Shown here: piece by piece, positions 53,679 through 64,000 of the stretch
Numbering within the stretch: position 1 is the stretch's first letter
Layout of the letters: every line of letters begins with the position of its first letter
Assembly (NCBI GenBank): GCA_033439255.1
Contig: CM065878.1
Span: 5,146,001 to 5,210,000, forward strand
DNA length: 64,000 nt
From: Hericium rajendrae
Lineage: Eukaryota; Basidiomycota; Agaricomycetes; Russulales; Hericiaceae
Reading direction: 5' to 3'
The notes under the pieces: model-generated
What the model was told of the DNA's origin: nothing
The model's database searches: none
The model's input: the letters and a program-made list of their open reading frames with translations, nothing else
Position numbers and translations under genes: made by a program

Positions 53679-54641
53679 CGGTGTAGGAAAGGCAGATCTT
53701 ATCTGATAACGGGTGGCAACGCATCGGCCGTCGGGCGCCTCGGTTCAGACGTCCACCAATCAGGCCTAATCAGGTCACTACGGTACTACAGCGACGCCAT
53801 TTTCAACTTTGACTAGAAGAACGTAGATTATGTTCACAATTTACCGCAGGCCGAGTCGCGAAAGATACCATGAAATGCTCATTTTTTTCGGCTCCGACGG
53901 CAGCAGGTGGCAACAAAAAGTGCGTAGACAATTAAGCACTTGAAACGAGTCTTGATCCGTCTTGACGCTTGTATTCTCTTCTTTTTTAGGTATTGTTTCA
54001 AGCAGAACCGATCTTACATCAATTGTTATTCAGACCGAGTGTCCAGTGATTTCCTAAGCATGTGCAAACGTGTGCTGCCATGACGATGGTCATCCGTCAA
54101 GCTTATTGTTCAAGGTATAGCATCGCTTTGTAGCTCTTGCTGCCTCGACCCAGGTCCCTTGGATAAGACGCGGGGGATTATATGAATCTCTTATCGCTGC
54201 CGCTATGGTAACCTACCTGGAGTTGACAAAACAAGATTATACGATCATATCGACACATTTCTCGCAATCGAATTCTTTTTGCTTGATGTCCCGGCGAAAG
54301 AGAAGCCGACATTTGTGGAAACTCACCGACTACAACATGCCATGACAATAGAGACAATAGTTTCCACTCCATGTTCTGCGCACGTACTTGGTAGTAGGCT
54401 TAATGCATTGGTAACAGTGGAAACAATTGCCTTCGATCTTGGCGCGACCAACGTGTCGTCGCTATCACGGACCAGAAGCATATAAATTGACCATGGGGTC
54501 GTCCACAACGTGTTACATATACACCATTTTTCGTGAGTTTTCTGCACCTACGATCTCACAAAACTGTCTTAATTCGTCGCATGCCTTAGACACCCACCTT
54601 GCACCACCCAAGCCGAGATTCAGATCACTAGTTTTCTAGCT
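53679..54641. other. Intergenic, no gene supported
   Basis: Only short frames were found. A TATA-like CATATAAAT at about 54479-54487 and an intron-like GTGAGT...TTCAG (about 54534-54623) may belong to the promoter and 5' UTR of the next gene. Confidence 0.4.
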
Positions 54642-55198
54642 ATGCCATCTTACTCAACCACCCCGACATCGGGATCAGCAACCTACGTCGTTGAAGCACA
54701 AACTGTTCATGCTGCTATCTCCACCCATCGTATGTCGCCCATCTGCTCGGTGCTTGGATGTTTGACATAATTCTGGAACAGAGCAGCAGTCTAGTAGCAT
54801 TAGTGAGGACTTTTTCGCATTCGCATTCCTGTTTATTCATTCAGACCTTAGTTGCGTCTCCTCGCGGCGACAAGCTTCCTGGATCTTGGAACGAACTACA
54901 AACTGCCATGGACGCGTATCTTAACGGGAAGATCAGTGGGGCTGAATACGACGCAGTGAACGAGCGCTGCATGGCTTTTCTGGACGCCCACGCGGAGCGC
55001 TTAACGAATTACGAGGCACGTAGGCAAGCTGGGCAGACGAAGCCCACCGACTTCTGCCAAGAGTTCTATGGGTACACAGACGACGAGGCAAAGGAGTTCA
55101 TTCGTCACGGAGCCAAAGTGGTAGACAGCTGCATTGCGAACGAAGCGCGCAGCCAATCTCGCATGACACAACGCAGCAGGCATGGGCGGGGACACTGA
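54642..55198 (+). CDS. Unknown small protein (about 163 aa, one intron proposed)
   Basis: Start proposed at ATG 54642 (MPSYSTTPTSGSATYVVEAQ). An intron of GTATGT form from 54730 must be removed. The acceptor TAG at 54794 keeps frame and gives 163 residues; the acceptor CAG at 54844 would fit only a different start (ATG 54709), so the 5' structure is uncertain. The firm part is 54845-55198: SWNELQTAMDAYLNGKIS, EYDAVNERCMAFLDAHAERL, YGYTDDEAKEFIRHGA, and a basic tail SRMTQRSRHGRGH. It looks helical and soluble. No family was recognised. A paralogue stub lies at 53327-53457. The gene is convergent with the bHLH-like gene, with 134 nt between stops. Confidence 0.6.
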
Positions 55199-55332
55199 TT
55201 GTCGTACCTTTTGGCTCAGCATAGAGTACTTACTCCACTTCTCCAGGAAATCTTATTGATTTGTTGATATCTAATGCATCTTGGAATCCAACGGTTGTAT
55301 CTAATCATATATATGATCTGAGTAATGGGCAT

Positions 55333-56656
55333 CTATTTAGTATACCCATGTCGCCACGCCTCCAACTCGCTCTCTAATTCCCCGATCCTCCTCTCCTTGT
55401 CAACGATACTGCTTCGCTGAAAAACGACATGATTCTGTAGATTCGCAAGTTGATTCTGAAGGGCGTATTTTTCAGACGAAAGCCCATGAACCTTCAATCG
55501 CGCCCGGTGACTCTCTTCGATATAGGCCGCTTGCGCGGCTTTCAACTGAGCGGTCTCAGCCTGACATCGAGCGATTTCATTCTCAAGTTGCTTAACATGT
55601 TCATTCCGCTCATCGATATAAGTGACAGCTGTACATGCTGTCAGCGTCGACGCCATCTCGATTACGGGCGTGCGCACCTTGTTCGATATTGGCCATCAAT
55701 GGCTTGTCATTGGTGCCATATAATCGCAGATGGTTGGGTAGCCTTTCTGTGAGCTTGGCGATGTTACTACTAATCTTGACTCTAGAGGTTTTGACCCTGA
55801 TTTTCTCCGATTCTTTCTTCGCATCCTTGTTGCGTGGCGTTTCGGTGGCACTCGTGTCTGGAGTTGGCGAGCGTTCTTTGCGCTTCTCTCCCGCCACGGA
55901 TGGCCTACGCTGGTATGCCAACCCGGACTCGCCTGGTACGATCTTCGGAAGCCGGAACCTGGTCATCTTGCTGGTCATGTCCGCGTTGCTAGGTCTTCTA
56001 GAGCGCGATGAGGACGCAGTCTGCTTCGAAGCTGAGGTCCGTGACTTCGACGACGGAGGATATACGCTCGATACTGGCTGACTCGTAGTAGAGGAACCGG
56101 GGGCGGCATACTGATGCACCGAGTCCGAGTTGTAGCTGGCCGACGGTTGCGCCGAGGTGTAGCGTGCGGTTGAAGGCCATTCGACCGGGACACTTTGATA
56201 TGTTGTGCCATTCTGTTGGTTTGGTCTAACAAGCCATGAGCAACTTCGATGAGCAACATGCATTGTAATATGCTCACTGTATATTAGTGGAGTATGAGCC
56301 ATTATAATGCTGCTGGCTTGACGAGGTTGCTATCGTTTCACCATGATAAGAGGATACCGCCGTTTGGCTGTATTGTGAGAATTCGGCTGTTTGATTATGA
56401 TACGAAGACTCGGTCGTGGAGGTATAATATGAGGTGCCGGCTTGTCGTTCACTTCAGGGCGCCAGGGGTTGAGCTGAATCCATGATCAAGAGCAAATTCC
56501 GGCTTACGGTGGATAGTATGCATTCGTTGCTGTAAGGTCATATGTCCAGCCCTGCATTTGATCAGCGCCAGCGCTGAAAACAGAAGAGTCAAGACTGGTG
56601 GGAGACCTCCTCCGGGACGAAGGCTGGGATGTTCCGTGAGTATAAGAATGTTGCAT
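55333..56656 (-). CDS. bHLH-like protein with C-terminal coiled coil (388 aa, 4 exons)
   Basis: Four exons join in phase: 56656-56508, 56451-56278, 56225-55678, 55628-55333. Introns are 56, 52 and 49 nt, with CTGAC seen in the last. The start at 56656 (MQHSYTHG) is chosen because the sequence after it has coherent composition; an in-frame ATG at 56776 is an alternative. The N-terminal two thirds is Ser/Tyr/Thr/Gln-rich and probably disordered. Around residues 240-310 a basic stretch (KIRVKTSRVK) is followed by helix 1 (ISSNIAKLTERLPNHL), a loop, and helix 2 (PLMANIEQAVTYIDERNEHV), then a coiled coil (LENEIARCQAETAQLKAAQ ... ERRIGELESELEAW). This resembles a bHLH-zip transcription factor, but the basic region lacks the usual E-box-contacting His/Glu pattern, so DNA binding is only a suggestion. 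Confidence 0.68.
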
Positions 56657-56776
56657 GTTGGTCGTAAGTCGTGATAACTGGATGTAAGAAGGAATAGTTA
56701 CAAAGGCATTGCATGTCCCGATCACTTTATAGGTTAGTAGGTTAGTAGCATCATCCTCGACAAGACGATCGACCAT

Positions 56777-58044
56777 AAATGGTACAAGCTGGCTTGAGAA
56801 ACAAGGCCGTCAACGTTGCTGCAGCCAGCGGTAAGTACAATGCACAACACCGTTGTTCTTGACGACGGGCTGAGCAGGTACGGACTCTGGAACTACAAGG
56901 ATAGCCTACAGAGTCAAATCTATACAGACAGAGATATAAAACCTTCTGCTTGTTGAGAAACGAGGCTACTCACAGCGGAGAAAATCCCGATCACAATCGA
57001 ACACCATGCCAGAAACGCAAATATCGGTTTCTCATTTCCTGGTTATAGCACACGAGGTCGCGCTGGACGACCGGCCTGTACTCGGTATGCCTACCTTGTC
57101 TGTGTCTCGCTAGTGACGAATGCGAGAACAAGGGCATGGTCGCAGCCCCGATTCGGAAACAAAACGCGTACGTCAAGACGATACCTTGTCCTGGAACCTG
57201 TAGTTCGACTGCAGCTCTTATTCTACCCATACTTGAGATCAGTTGTCGCCTTTACGGTTCGAGAAGGACAATGTCCGAGAGGAACATGAGGGGTCTGCGC
57301 AAGCTTGAAGACTTGGAAGCAGCCTGAGTGACTGCATCAAAGAAGACCGGCTATTTCCGGCTTTCGTTCCACCAGAACAGGACACTCCGGAGTGACTCCG
57401 AGTCCGCACGTTATACCGGTCTCCTTAGAGATGGCTCTTACAATCCTCACGTACTATCCGACATATGATGGAGAACACTTCAATCAATATCAGCCTCCCA
57501 AGGTGCGAATAATCGGGACTGTTGCGCGGCATTGATGGGATGCTGCACTGCAAGAACCTGGCATTTGGCAGGAGATCCTGGTCCGCCATGGACCGGGATG
57601 GTTAAAAGAGAGCATGGCTCGCTCGAAAGCAGCGCCAATTCTTCGCGAAGGGGGTTCGGCTTCACTGGAGTGGTGGGCAATGTGGAGGAATTGACTGCAT
57701 GGTGTCAGCATTCCTCATCTAAATTTCGCTTGTGCCTTGCCGAGGCATTTTTGATTTGGGTGTGTTTAGATTTCGGACCAATGTCCCGACTATGTTGTAG
57801 GACCATGAGGAGCTCGACGAACGGTACAATATACAGTACTCATCTGAAGATGTGACATCGTATCGCCGGAAGATTGGCACGGCGCCGAGATGGACAGAGC
57901 ATTCTATTGTTATATATCCATATATACGAGAAAAACATATATGAAGCAAGCGCAAATACAGATCTCCAGAAAACAGACGCATAAATACCTCAAAATAAAA
58001 GCAGATCCTCCCGTGGTCCATCTAACCAAACTGCAATGTACCTA
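56777..58044. other. Intergenic, no gene supported
   Basis: Short frames only on both strands, none with recognisable motifs or a consistent splice pattern. It probably holds the promoter of the bHLH-like gene and the 3' UTR of the Rab7-like gene. Confidence 0.5.
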
Positions 58045-59412
58045 TCAGCAACACGACCCGCCAGCCCCGCCCCGCCGCGTCCCCCGCCCGTCGCCGAGCC
58101 GGATCGTGCTCTCGCTCGCCTCGCGCAGGTGCAGCGTCCGCGCCTCGAGCGCCTCCTCCCACTCCCAGCGCATGACGACGCGCCGCGCGACGTACGCGAA
58201 CACGTCCGCGACGCCGATGCCCGATTTCGCGGACGTGAGGAAGAGCTTCGGGCGGCGCTCGGGGCGCGGGGGGAGCGGCGCGAAGGCGGGGTCGTGTGGC
58301 GGTGTGGGTGGCGTGGCGGGCGCGGGCGCGTGGCGCGTGAAGATGGAGGGCGTGATCGTGGGCGCGGAGGACGTCGAAAGCGTGGACGTGGATTGCACGT
58401 GCCGGAGCGTGCGTGCGTCCATGAGTGCGTCGGACGGGGAGGGCGAGCGCAAGGGGGACGCAGAGCGCGGGACCGGGGAGGAGCGCGCGGACTCGAAGAC
58501 ATCGAAGTAGGACGAGGACGGCGTATGGTAGGATGTGAGCGCGGTGTGTGTGGTCGTCATCGTGCCGTTGCCGGTCATGAAGCGGAACTGTGAGCTGCGC
58601 GAGCGCGATTTGGAGGGGCGCTTATGGTGTCGGGCGCCGATGTCGATGGATGTCGTGGGCGTGGGCATAAGGCCGTCCGGAAGATCTTCCGATAGGCCTT
58701 CTCGAGGCGTGTATTCGTCTGGGCTGGTGTCTTCCAAGGGAGTGGAAGGAGAGAAGGGGATGAGAATTTCGTGGTGATTGGGTGGCGTGACTGGGCTGTC
58801 CGATCGTAACGATCGGGGTACGAGCTCGTCCATGAAGCTTAGGGCGCGTTCTTCGGTCACAGCAGGTGCGCCTTCCGCCAAGTCGATCTTGTTCCCCACC
58901 ACGACGCAGCAGTAGTCCTCCATGTCCTCGTCGGCAAGAGGCGCGCGGTCGCGAAACTCGGCCCACCACCGGTGCAGTGCATGCAGTGTCTCAGGCTGGT
59001 TCACATCGTACATGAGCAGCGCCGCGTCCGCGCCACGAAAAAAAGCAGCGGACAACGAGGAGAAGCGCTCCTGGCCCGCAGTGTCCTACTTGAATATGAC
59101 GAACAATCGAGTCAATCGCGTGCGCATGAATGAAGGGCTCGGGCACTCGCCCATATCTGCAGCGTCACTGATTCGTCAGGCTTGCTATGATGGGGGAGTG
59201 TCTTCGTTATAAAGTCTGCGCCGATCGTTGCCCGGTATCCTGTCGAGAATCGACCCGAGATGTACTGCGAGGACAGATGCGAACTGTCAGCACACGACCA
59301 TCATATCTCGGCTGTCTTCGAGATCGACGCTACGTACCTGGCCTCGCAGGCTGGTCTTACCTACACCTGAGTTGCCTACCACTACCACCTTCACTGTGCG
59401 CGTACCAGTCAT
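58045..59412 (-). CDS. Rab7/Ypt7-like small GTPase with large insertion (409 aa, 3 exons)
   Basis: Membrane-traffic GTPase of the late endosome or vacuole type. Exons are 59412-59338, 59264-59151 and 59085-58045, all joined in phase 0. Intron 1 is GTACGT...CTCGCAG (73 nt); intron 2 is GCGAGT...AAGTAG (65 nt), a GC-AG intron required to keep LQIW-DTAGQE. Motifs: P-loop GNSGVGKTS (residues 13-21), YRATIGADF in switch I, DTAGQERFS (64-72), NKID (128-131), TSAKSG (about 347-352), and C-terminal GGSCC for double geranylgeranylation. Between NKID and SAK it has about 215 residues where Rab7 has roughly 25-30. The extra part is Ser/Thr/Pro-rich with no predicted fold. Rab7 assignment rests on the switch I sequence and overall pattern. 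It is divergent from the WD40-like gene. Confidence 0.85.
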
Positions 59413-59898
59413 CTGTGTCCTGCGCGCGAATAGTCCACAAAGGCAGAGATCATGGAAGTACAGAAGGTGTTCAGTTACCAGTCAGTGTCGGAACTCGGGG
59501 CGGAGCGCCCAGCCACCTCGACTAGCTGAATATGGAAAGTGTTGCCTTTTTTGTCACGCGTCCATGCAGTATCAGTGGGCGCTTGTGGAAGCCAGCAACA
59601 CGAGCGACAGTGCTCTGAACTGGACATCTATAACTATGTACTGGACATGGACAGAAAAAATTCGTCTTTTGCAATGCAGAACGTGAGTCTATCGTCTCTG
59701 TTCATTAGTAGAGGCTAGATGAACCTACGTGGGTAAATAACAGCGCCGAGGACTCGGACTCGCTGGGCAATTTGCCATCTGCCACCTTTTGCCAGTCGGC
59801 AGAATTGGTAGAACGGCAGAATTGGTGAATCGCCAGGTCACGACACATAAATACCCTTTACCTGGAGCTGCCGCGACGCGTCGTTCTGATACCTCAAC
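59413..59898. promoter_or_regulatory. Divergent intergenic region with TATA-like box
   Basis: 485 bp between two divergent starts. CATAAATA at 59846-59853 lies about 50 nt before the WD40-like ATG. A short direct repeat (GGCAGAATTGGT, twice) lies at about 59798-59827. Confidence 0.45.
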
Positions 59899-60017
59899 AT
59901 GTCTAGTCCCGACGCCTTTATCGCTGACATCAAACGCAAGCTGGAACTTGCGTCTACGATCGATGCCCAGGAGCTCAGGGATAAGTACGAGAGGGAGGAA
60001 GCCGCAAGATACGCGGC

Positions 60018-60053
<36 letters not shown>

Positions 60054-62036
60054 GGATGAGGAGGATGAGGACGAGGAGTTAGAGGACGAAGACAGCGAAG
60101 AGGACGAGGACGAGGACGGCGATGGAAGCAGCAGCGGTGAAGAGGAAGACGAAGTTGTCGAAGACGAGCAAACGGTCGAGGAGGTCGATGCCGACGAAGG
60201 TGAAGCCATCGCGGATGATGACAACAGCGACGGGGAAGCTGCGCCCGAGAAGAAGCAAGCATGGGAGCCTCGCGATGGCGTGCATGAGCAGCTGTCCCGC
60301 TGCGTTGTTCTTGTGCAGTCTATCGAGCAGGAGAAAGAGCAAGGCCGCCTCTCCGATGATCAGTTCACCGAGCTCGTCGACTTCGCCGGCTCACGCATCA
60401 ACGCTCTCTTCGATCAATACTACTCCGAAGACGACTTCGCCGACATCGAGGTGAAGCTTTTCGCAACGGAGAATGCGGTAAAAATAAAGCATCGATTCTA
60501 CATCATGACAACCAAGTCATTCCAGAGCTTCGTCTCCATGTTGGGAAAATTCATGGTATGTTTCATTCACATTAGTACTTCTCGCCGATGCTTAGGGAGT
60601 CGCAGGTGAAAGAAATGACCATCGATGACGCCTGGGACTCCAAAGTCTTGGCTCGTCCATGGCTCACCACCTCCAGGCCGAGCCCGCAGTCCAATCTGCT
60701 CGCGCGCTTCAGTCCAGACTACGATCACGACAAAATCGACACTATCTATGATAGCATCGAGGATCCTGCGCAAAGGGACAAAGTCGAGGCACTCTTTCAG
60801 GCGCGCGCGTCGTTCTTCGACGAATCCATCATGGCTCCGCACTGCATGACCATCGGCGAAAATGTCCTCGTCATCGGTGCTGCCGGCGGATACAAGAGAC
60901 GCGAGGACCGGCTTCTGTTTAGGCCCATAGCATCCGAGCCCGTGGAGACCAACCAGTGGGATTTCGAAATCATCAAATCCATCAGGACTGGCATGGCCCA
61001 GCCGGGCACCCAGGTCGTCTACGACTCTGCTACTCAACTTGTCTGGCACGATGGCGACCACCGCATCAAAGCGTTCGGTCTCAATCGAAAAGTCAAGTAC
61101 ACCCTGGATTCTTCCGACTACCAAGGCCAGTTTGCCGTCATCGACAATGGCACAACTGTCATTCGTGGAGGAAAAGAGGACTTTGCAGCCTGGAAGATCG
61201 ACCAGCTGACCGAGCACGCGAAAGGCGTCGTCCCTGGTGGTCGCCTCATCCCCGAGGACGACGAAGAAACCTTCGGATGGCTGGAGCTGGGCGCTTCCCG
61301 CTCGATGGAGCGCTCCGTCGGCGACGCGCCCCAGTCGAAATTCACGATCAACGGCATCACGCCTCCAGACTTCGGCCACGCGACGCTGATCCCCGGCACG
61401 TCGAGCCGCTATCTCTTCGCGCCTGCCGCCATGCGCTCGACCCGCACCAAGAGCACCGTCTACAGCGTCGACCTCGGCCAGGCATCTCCCGCCGCGCACG
61501 TCGTCGGCATCGGCCACGGCCTCCCCGTCAGCAGCCTCTCCGCGCATGCCGCGCTTCCGAACCTGTATGTCACCACGTGCGCGGACAACTACGGGCGCGT
61601 GTACGACCTCCGCCATCCCCTCCCGCAGCTCATCCTCGACTGCTCGCCGTACCCCATGACCTCCGCGGCCATCGCGCCCACGGGGGGGATTGCCTCGCTG
61701 CTCTTTACAGGCGGTACGGACGGGCTCGTGCGCACATGGGACGTGCGCCACACACGCGCATGCCTGTACGAGCTGAGCGCGGCCGTGCTCGGCGTCGATG
61801 CGCTCGCGTGGCATGAAGGCCAGCAGAGCCTGTTCGTCGCGGGCGAGCCGGGCTGGGACACGCGCGAGCACATCGACGCGGACCCCGGGCGGCCGCCCAT
61901 CCTCGGCGAGCGCGAGACGTGGCCGAAGAACGCAAGGTACGACCCGGATTACTTTGGGCGGCGGTATTATGCGGGGCAGTCGGCGTTGCTCGAGTATCGA
62001 TTCCGGTCGGATGCTGCGCAGTTGAATATTTACTAA
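59899..62036 (+). CDS. Acidic WD40-like protein (695 aa, 2 exons)
   Basis: Exon 1 is 59899-60555 and exon 2 is 60606-62036. The 50-nt intron (GTATGT...TCGCAG) joins FM to VKEMTIDDAW in phase 0. The N-terminus (MSSPDAFIADIKRKLELAS) is followed by a very acidic tract of Asp/Glu (about residues 38-110), encoded by GAC/GAT runs. A helical middle part follows (PRDGVHEQLSRCVVLVQSIEQ). The second half has beta-propeller features: LIWHDG-type turns, NLYVTTCADNYGRVYDLRHP and SLLFTGGTDGLVRTWDVRH, which are WD-like repeats, and a C-terminal ...YYAGQSALLEYRF. Seven clear repeats are not visible, so other propeller types remain possible. The acidic N-terminus suggests a nuclear or chromatin partner, but this is inference. 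Confidence 0.75.
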
Positions 62037-62536
62037 ATGATCGGCGACTTCGGGCGCAGCGTGTGTCGGTCCGTGTTTTGCGTAAGTAGATATTGTCATG
62101 TTGAACGATGTCATTTTCCTGATGGCCCTTCCGAAGCAGACGTCCCCCTTTGCCGGTAGCTAAGGCCGACGCCCTTCTATTTTGTTTCTAGGTCATGGAA
62201 AAGACATTTAGACTTCGTCCACTACACCTGATGCATCATTGTAGTTGGGATCACCATGCAATATGATCACAGCCGTTTACTTTTGTCATTCATGCGACGA
62301 GAGCCTCAGTGTTGAGGAGGTCACTACTTAGATTCGCTCTGATCGGTGTTAGGCTCAGGAACACTGAGTGGGTCGGCGGATCTGCTTCATTATGATGCAA
62401 CACCCGTCAGCACCGTTGTGTGGACGCTTTACGGTAGTCACTGATGTCCCCATTCAGACGGAAGGGCGCTCTCTGGTCACGTATATAATGACGAAGCCCA
62501 GGCTATGTTTTAATTTTCGCATTATTCCCCAGCAGG
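62037..62536. promoter_or_regulatory. Intergenic with TATA box before the next gene
   Basis: No coding frame was found. TATATAA at 62482-62488 lies about 50 nt upstream of ATG 62537. Confidence 0.5.
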
Positions 62537-63328
62537 ATGGCGGACAACGTACCTGTCGCTGAGCTCTCTAGGTTCCGTGCAACCGAGAGGTGCTTATCCG
62601 ATCCTGCAGAGTTCAAGGCGCTACGAGATCTGGCGGAGCGAGCAAGGTGCGTGTGCCCGCAAATCAGCCGTGTATGCACAATAACTTATACCCCGAAGGC
62701 CTCATGGGATGACCGGTCAATACTGGGCCAAGGCTCCCGACGACCCGGACTTGTTTGTCTGGATCCTGCGTAAGTGTCCTCCGCATGATCCGAAAACTGA
62801 CGAGCTCAGATGAATTCGCAGTATGGGAGTCGCGCCAGCACCACACGAACTGGCTGGCCAGTGACAAGGAAACGGCCGGCGCACTGTCCATGAAGGCGGC
62901 CGAGCTCGCAAAGGAGTCTTTCGACATCATCCACGTCCACTTCGAAACGCATCCTCCGCTCGCTGCGCTCACAATGCCCAAGACGGAAGTGGCATTTTGG
63001 ACCATCGCTGATGCAGATCAAGTGGGCGCGTTCTTCGAGAAATTAGAGAAAACCCGGCAAGCCATGATGCGAGGCGAGGGCATGCGGGGGTGTACATGGG
63101 GACAATCGCTAGAAAAGAAGGACTCTGGGGTCGCTCTCACCGGATGGGAGAGTTTGGAGGTGAGTCTCGTGATGCAGATGGCGGTCATTTGCTGGACCTC
63201 ATGTGGTATTCCAGGCTCAAATGAAGCAAGGAGATACTAATGATGACTACAGAGAAACAGGCGAAGAGGCGCTCAGCCTAGTCTCCGACCTAAGAGCTCT
63301 TCGTGTGAATTTCCAGCCCCACATATAA
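62537..63328 (+). CDS. ABM / dimeric alpha-beta barrel-like protein (about 210 aa, 4 exons)
   Basis: Exons 62537-62646, 62699-62769, 62822-63159 and 63215-63328 join in phase and end at TAA. Introns are 52, 52 and 55 nt with usual boundaries; the second has CTGAC. The protein starts MADNVPVAELSRFRATE and includes LSDPAEFKALRDLAERAR, GQYWAKAPDDPDLFVWIL, WESRQHHTNWLASD, FDIIHVHFE, TEVAFWTIADADQVGAFFE and VALTGWESLEAQ. The tandem pattern of a W..R..H..W segment and a GW-type strand resembles fungal antibiotic-biosynthesis-monooxygenase (ABM) domain proteins with two ferredoxin-like halves. Substrate is unknown. The fold call rests on pattern memory only; the gene structure is firmer. Confidence 0.62.
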
Positions 63329-64000
63329 GTAATACAGAACAACAAGTGACTGGGAGATACGAATTTCCCCTCGTCACCAGGTGTCCGCGAGCGATCATGG
63401 TCTGCGCTGCTGACATCGGTGAGGCAGAGAATAGAACCGCCCAGCCATGTCCTGGGTCGCTTGATAACGGTTTGCTCATATCAGCCGCAGGCATATCTCG
63501 CAATCTCGATCGATCACACAGGGCCGCAGGTTATTTCCCCACATTCTCGGTGTCCCCGTTCCCCGCATCGTCAGCAGAGCTCTATTGCTTACGGCGCCGC
63601 ACAGAACACCGAGAGAACGCCCAGAAGTAACTACGCGTTGAAGTGTTTGTCGTGCGGTCAGGGGCCATATCAGGAATCTGAATAATCTACGATGGCAAGG
63701 CCTAGTCACGCCGCATACTAGCTGCGGCAGCAGGTCATCGGGTCTTAACCAAGCCTGTGCACACGGAATACCACGACAAAATATACGAAATGAAAGAAGT
63801 GTCGGTGAAGACCGCCGCCAAACCAGGCAAATCTTGAAGATCGAAGAGACATATGACCGTCAATGGAGGGGCATGTACGGTATACCGTGCCCCCAATAGG
63901 AGCCCTCTTTACGCAGCCTGCCTCATCGTTATTCCCGACCGCATCATGTCGAGCCTCCACTTATAAGTCATGACACGGTCAATCGACGTCGAGAAGCATC
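63329..64000. other. Intergenic, no gene supported
   Basis: Short frames on both strands without recognisable motifs or splice patterns. Confidence 0.5.

Noticed and set aside
56991-57230. 79-codon minus-strand frame as a possible exon
   Set aside because: No recognisable motif and no flanking splice sites that extend it; left unannotated.
60567-62114. 515-codon frame antisense to the WD40-like gene
   Set aside because: Mirror of a codon-biased gene; the sense strand has a start, intron, promoter and propeller motifs.
1-64000. CRISPR arrays, rRNA or tRNA genes
   Set aside because: No regularly spaced repeats with unique spacers and no tRNA or rRNA signatures were seen; the genome context is eukaryotic.

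Overview
The window looks like a chromosome segment of a basidiomycete, most likely an Agaricomycete. The non-repetitive right end (53.3-64 kb) holds small-intron genes with introns of about 49-73 nt, CTNAC-like branch sites and GT-AG or GC-AG boundaries. The left 53.3 kb is one large nest of transposable elements. No bacterial features, rRNA, tRNA or CRISPR arrays were seen.

The nest can be unpacked from its duplicated target sites. Level 1 is a minus-strand Ty3/Gypsy-like LTR element (family 1, copy 1b). Its 5' LTR is at 50509-53326, and it inserted into the last exon of a host gene whose 3' stub is at 53327-53457. Its ORF1 (Gag plus protease) is scattered over 49772-50356, 19233-19467, 11551-16048 and 7672-8154. 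Level 2 consists of four insertions into copy 1b: a second family-1 element (copy 1a, 1-6156, cut by the window edge), two non-autonomous inverted-repeat DNA transposons (8155-11550 and 16049-19232), and a plus-strand family-2 LTR element (19468-49771, TSD ACGC). Level 3 is a minus-strand family-3 LTR element (33746-47552, TSD ACGT) inside the 3' LTR of family 2.

The three LTR families share an unusual plan. The LTRs are very long (2.2-2.8 kb) and the PBS is the same in all three. ORF1 is huge and fuses Gag, a CCHC knuckle, a DTG protease, a long low-complexity region and a conserved C-terminal domain. ORF2 is separate and carries RT, RNase H and integrase without a protease. Each family also has a 274-329-residue open reading frame inside the U3 part of its LTR, on the element's own strand and upstream of the element TATA box. 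The three U3 proteins are homologous. This LTR-encoded protein is the best candidate for an undescribed system here. Family 3 also carries, in the same LTR, a divergently oriented candidate gene with three phase-consistent introns.

Most element copies are young but dead. LTR pairs differ at only a few positions, yet the pol and gag frames are broken by TGA codons where relatives or codon logic point to CGA, suggesting 5-methylcytosine deamination at CpG. An exception is ORF1 of copy 1a, which is open for 1055 codons to the window edge.

The host side contains a convergent gene pair (an unknown small protein, and a bHLH/coiled-coil-like protein) whose decayed duplicate lies next to the nest. 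Further right are a Rab7-like GTPase with a large insertion, an acidic WD40-like protein, and a four-exon protein resembling the ABM / dimeric alpha-beta barrel group.
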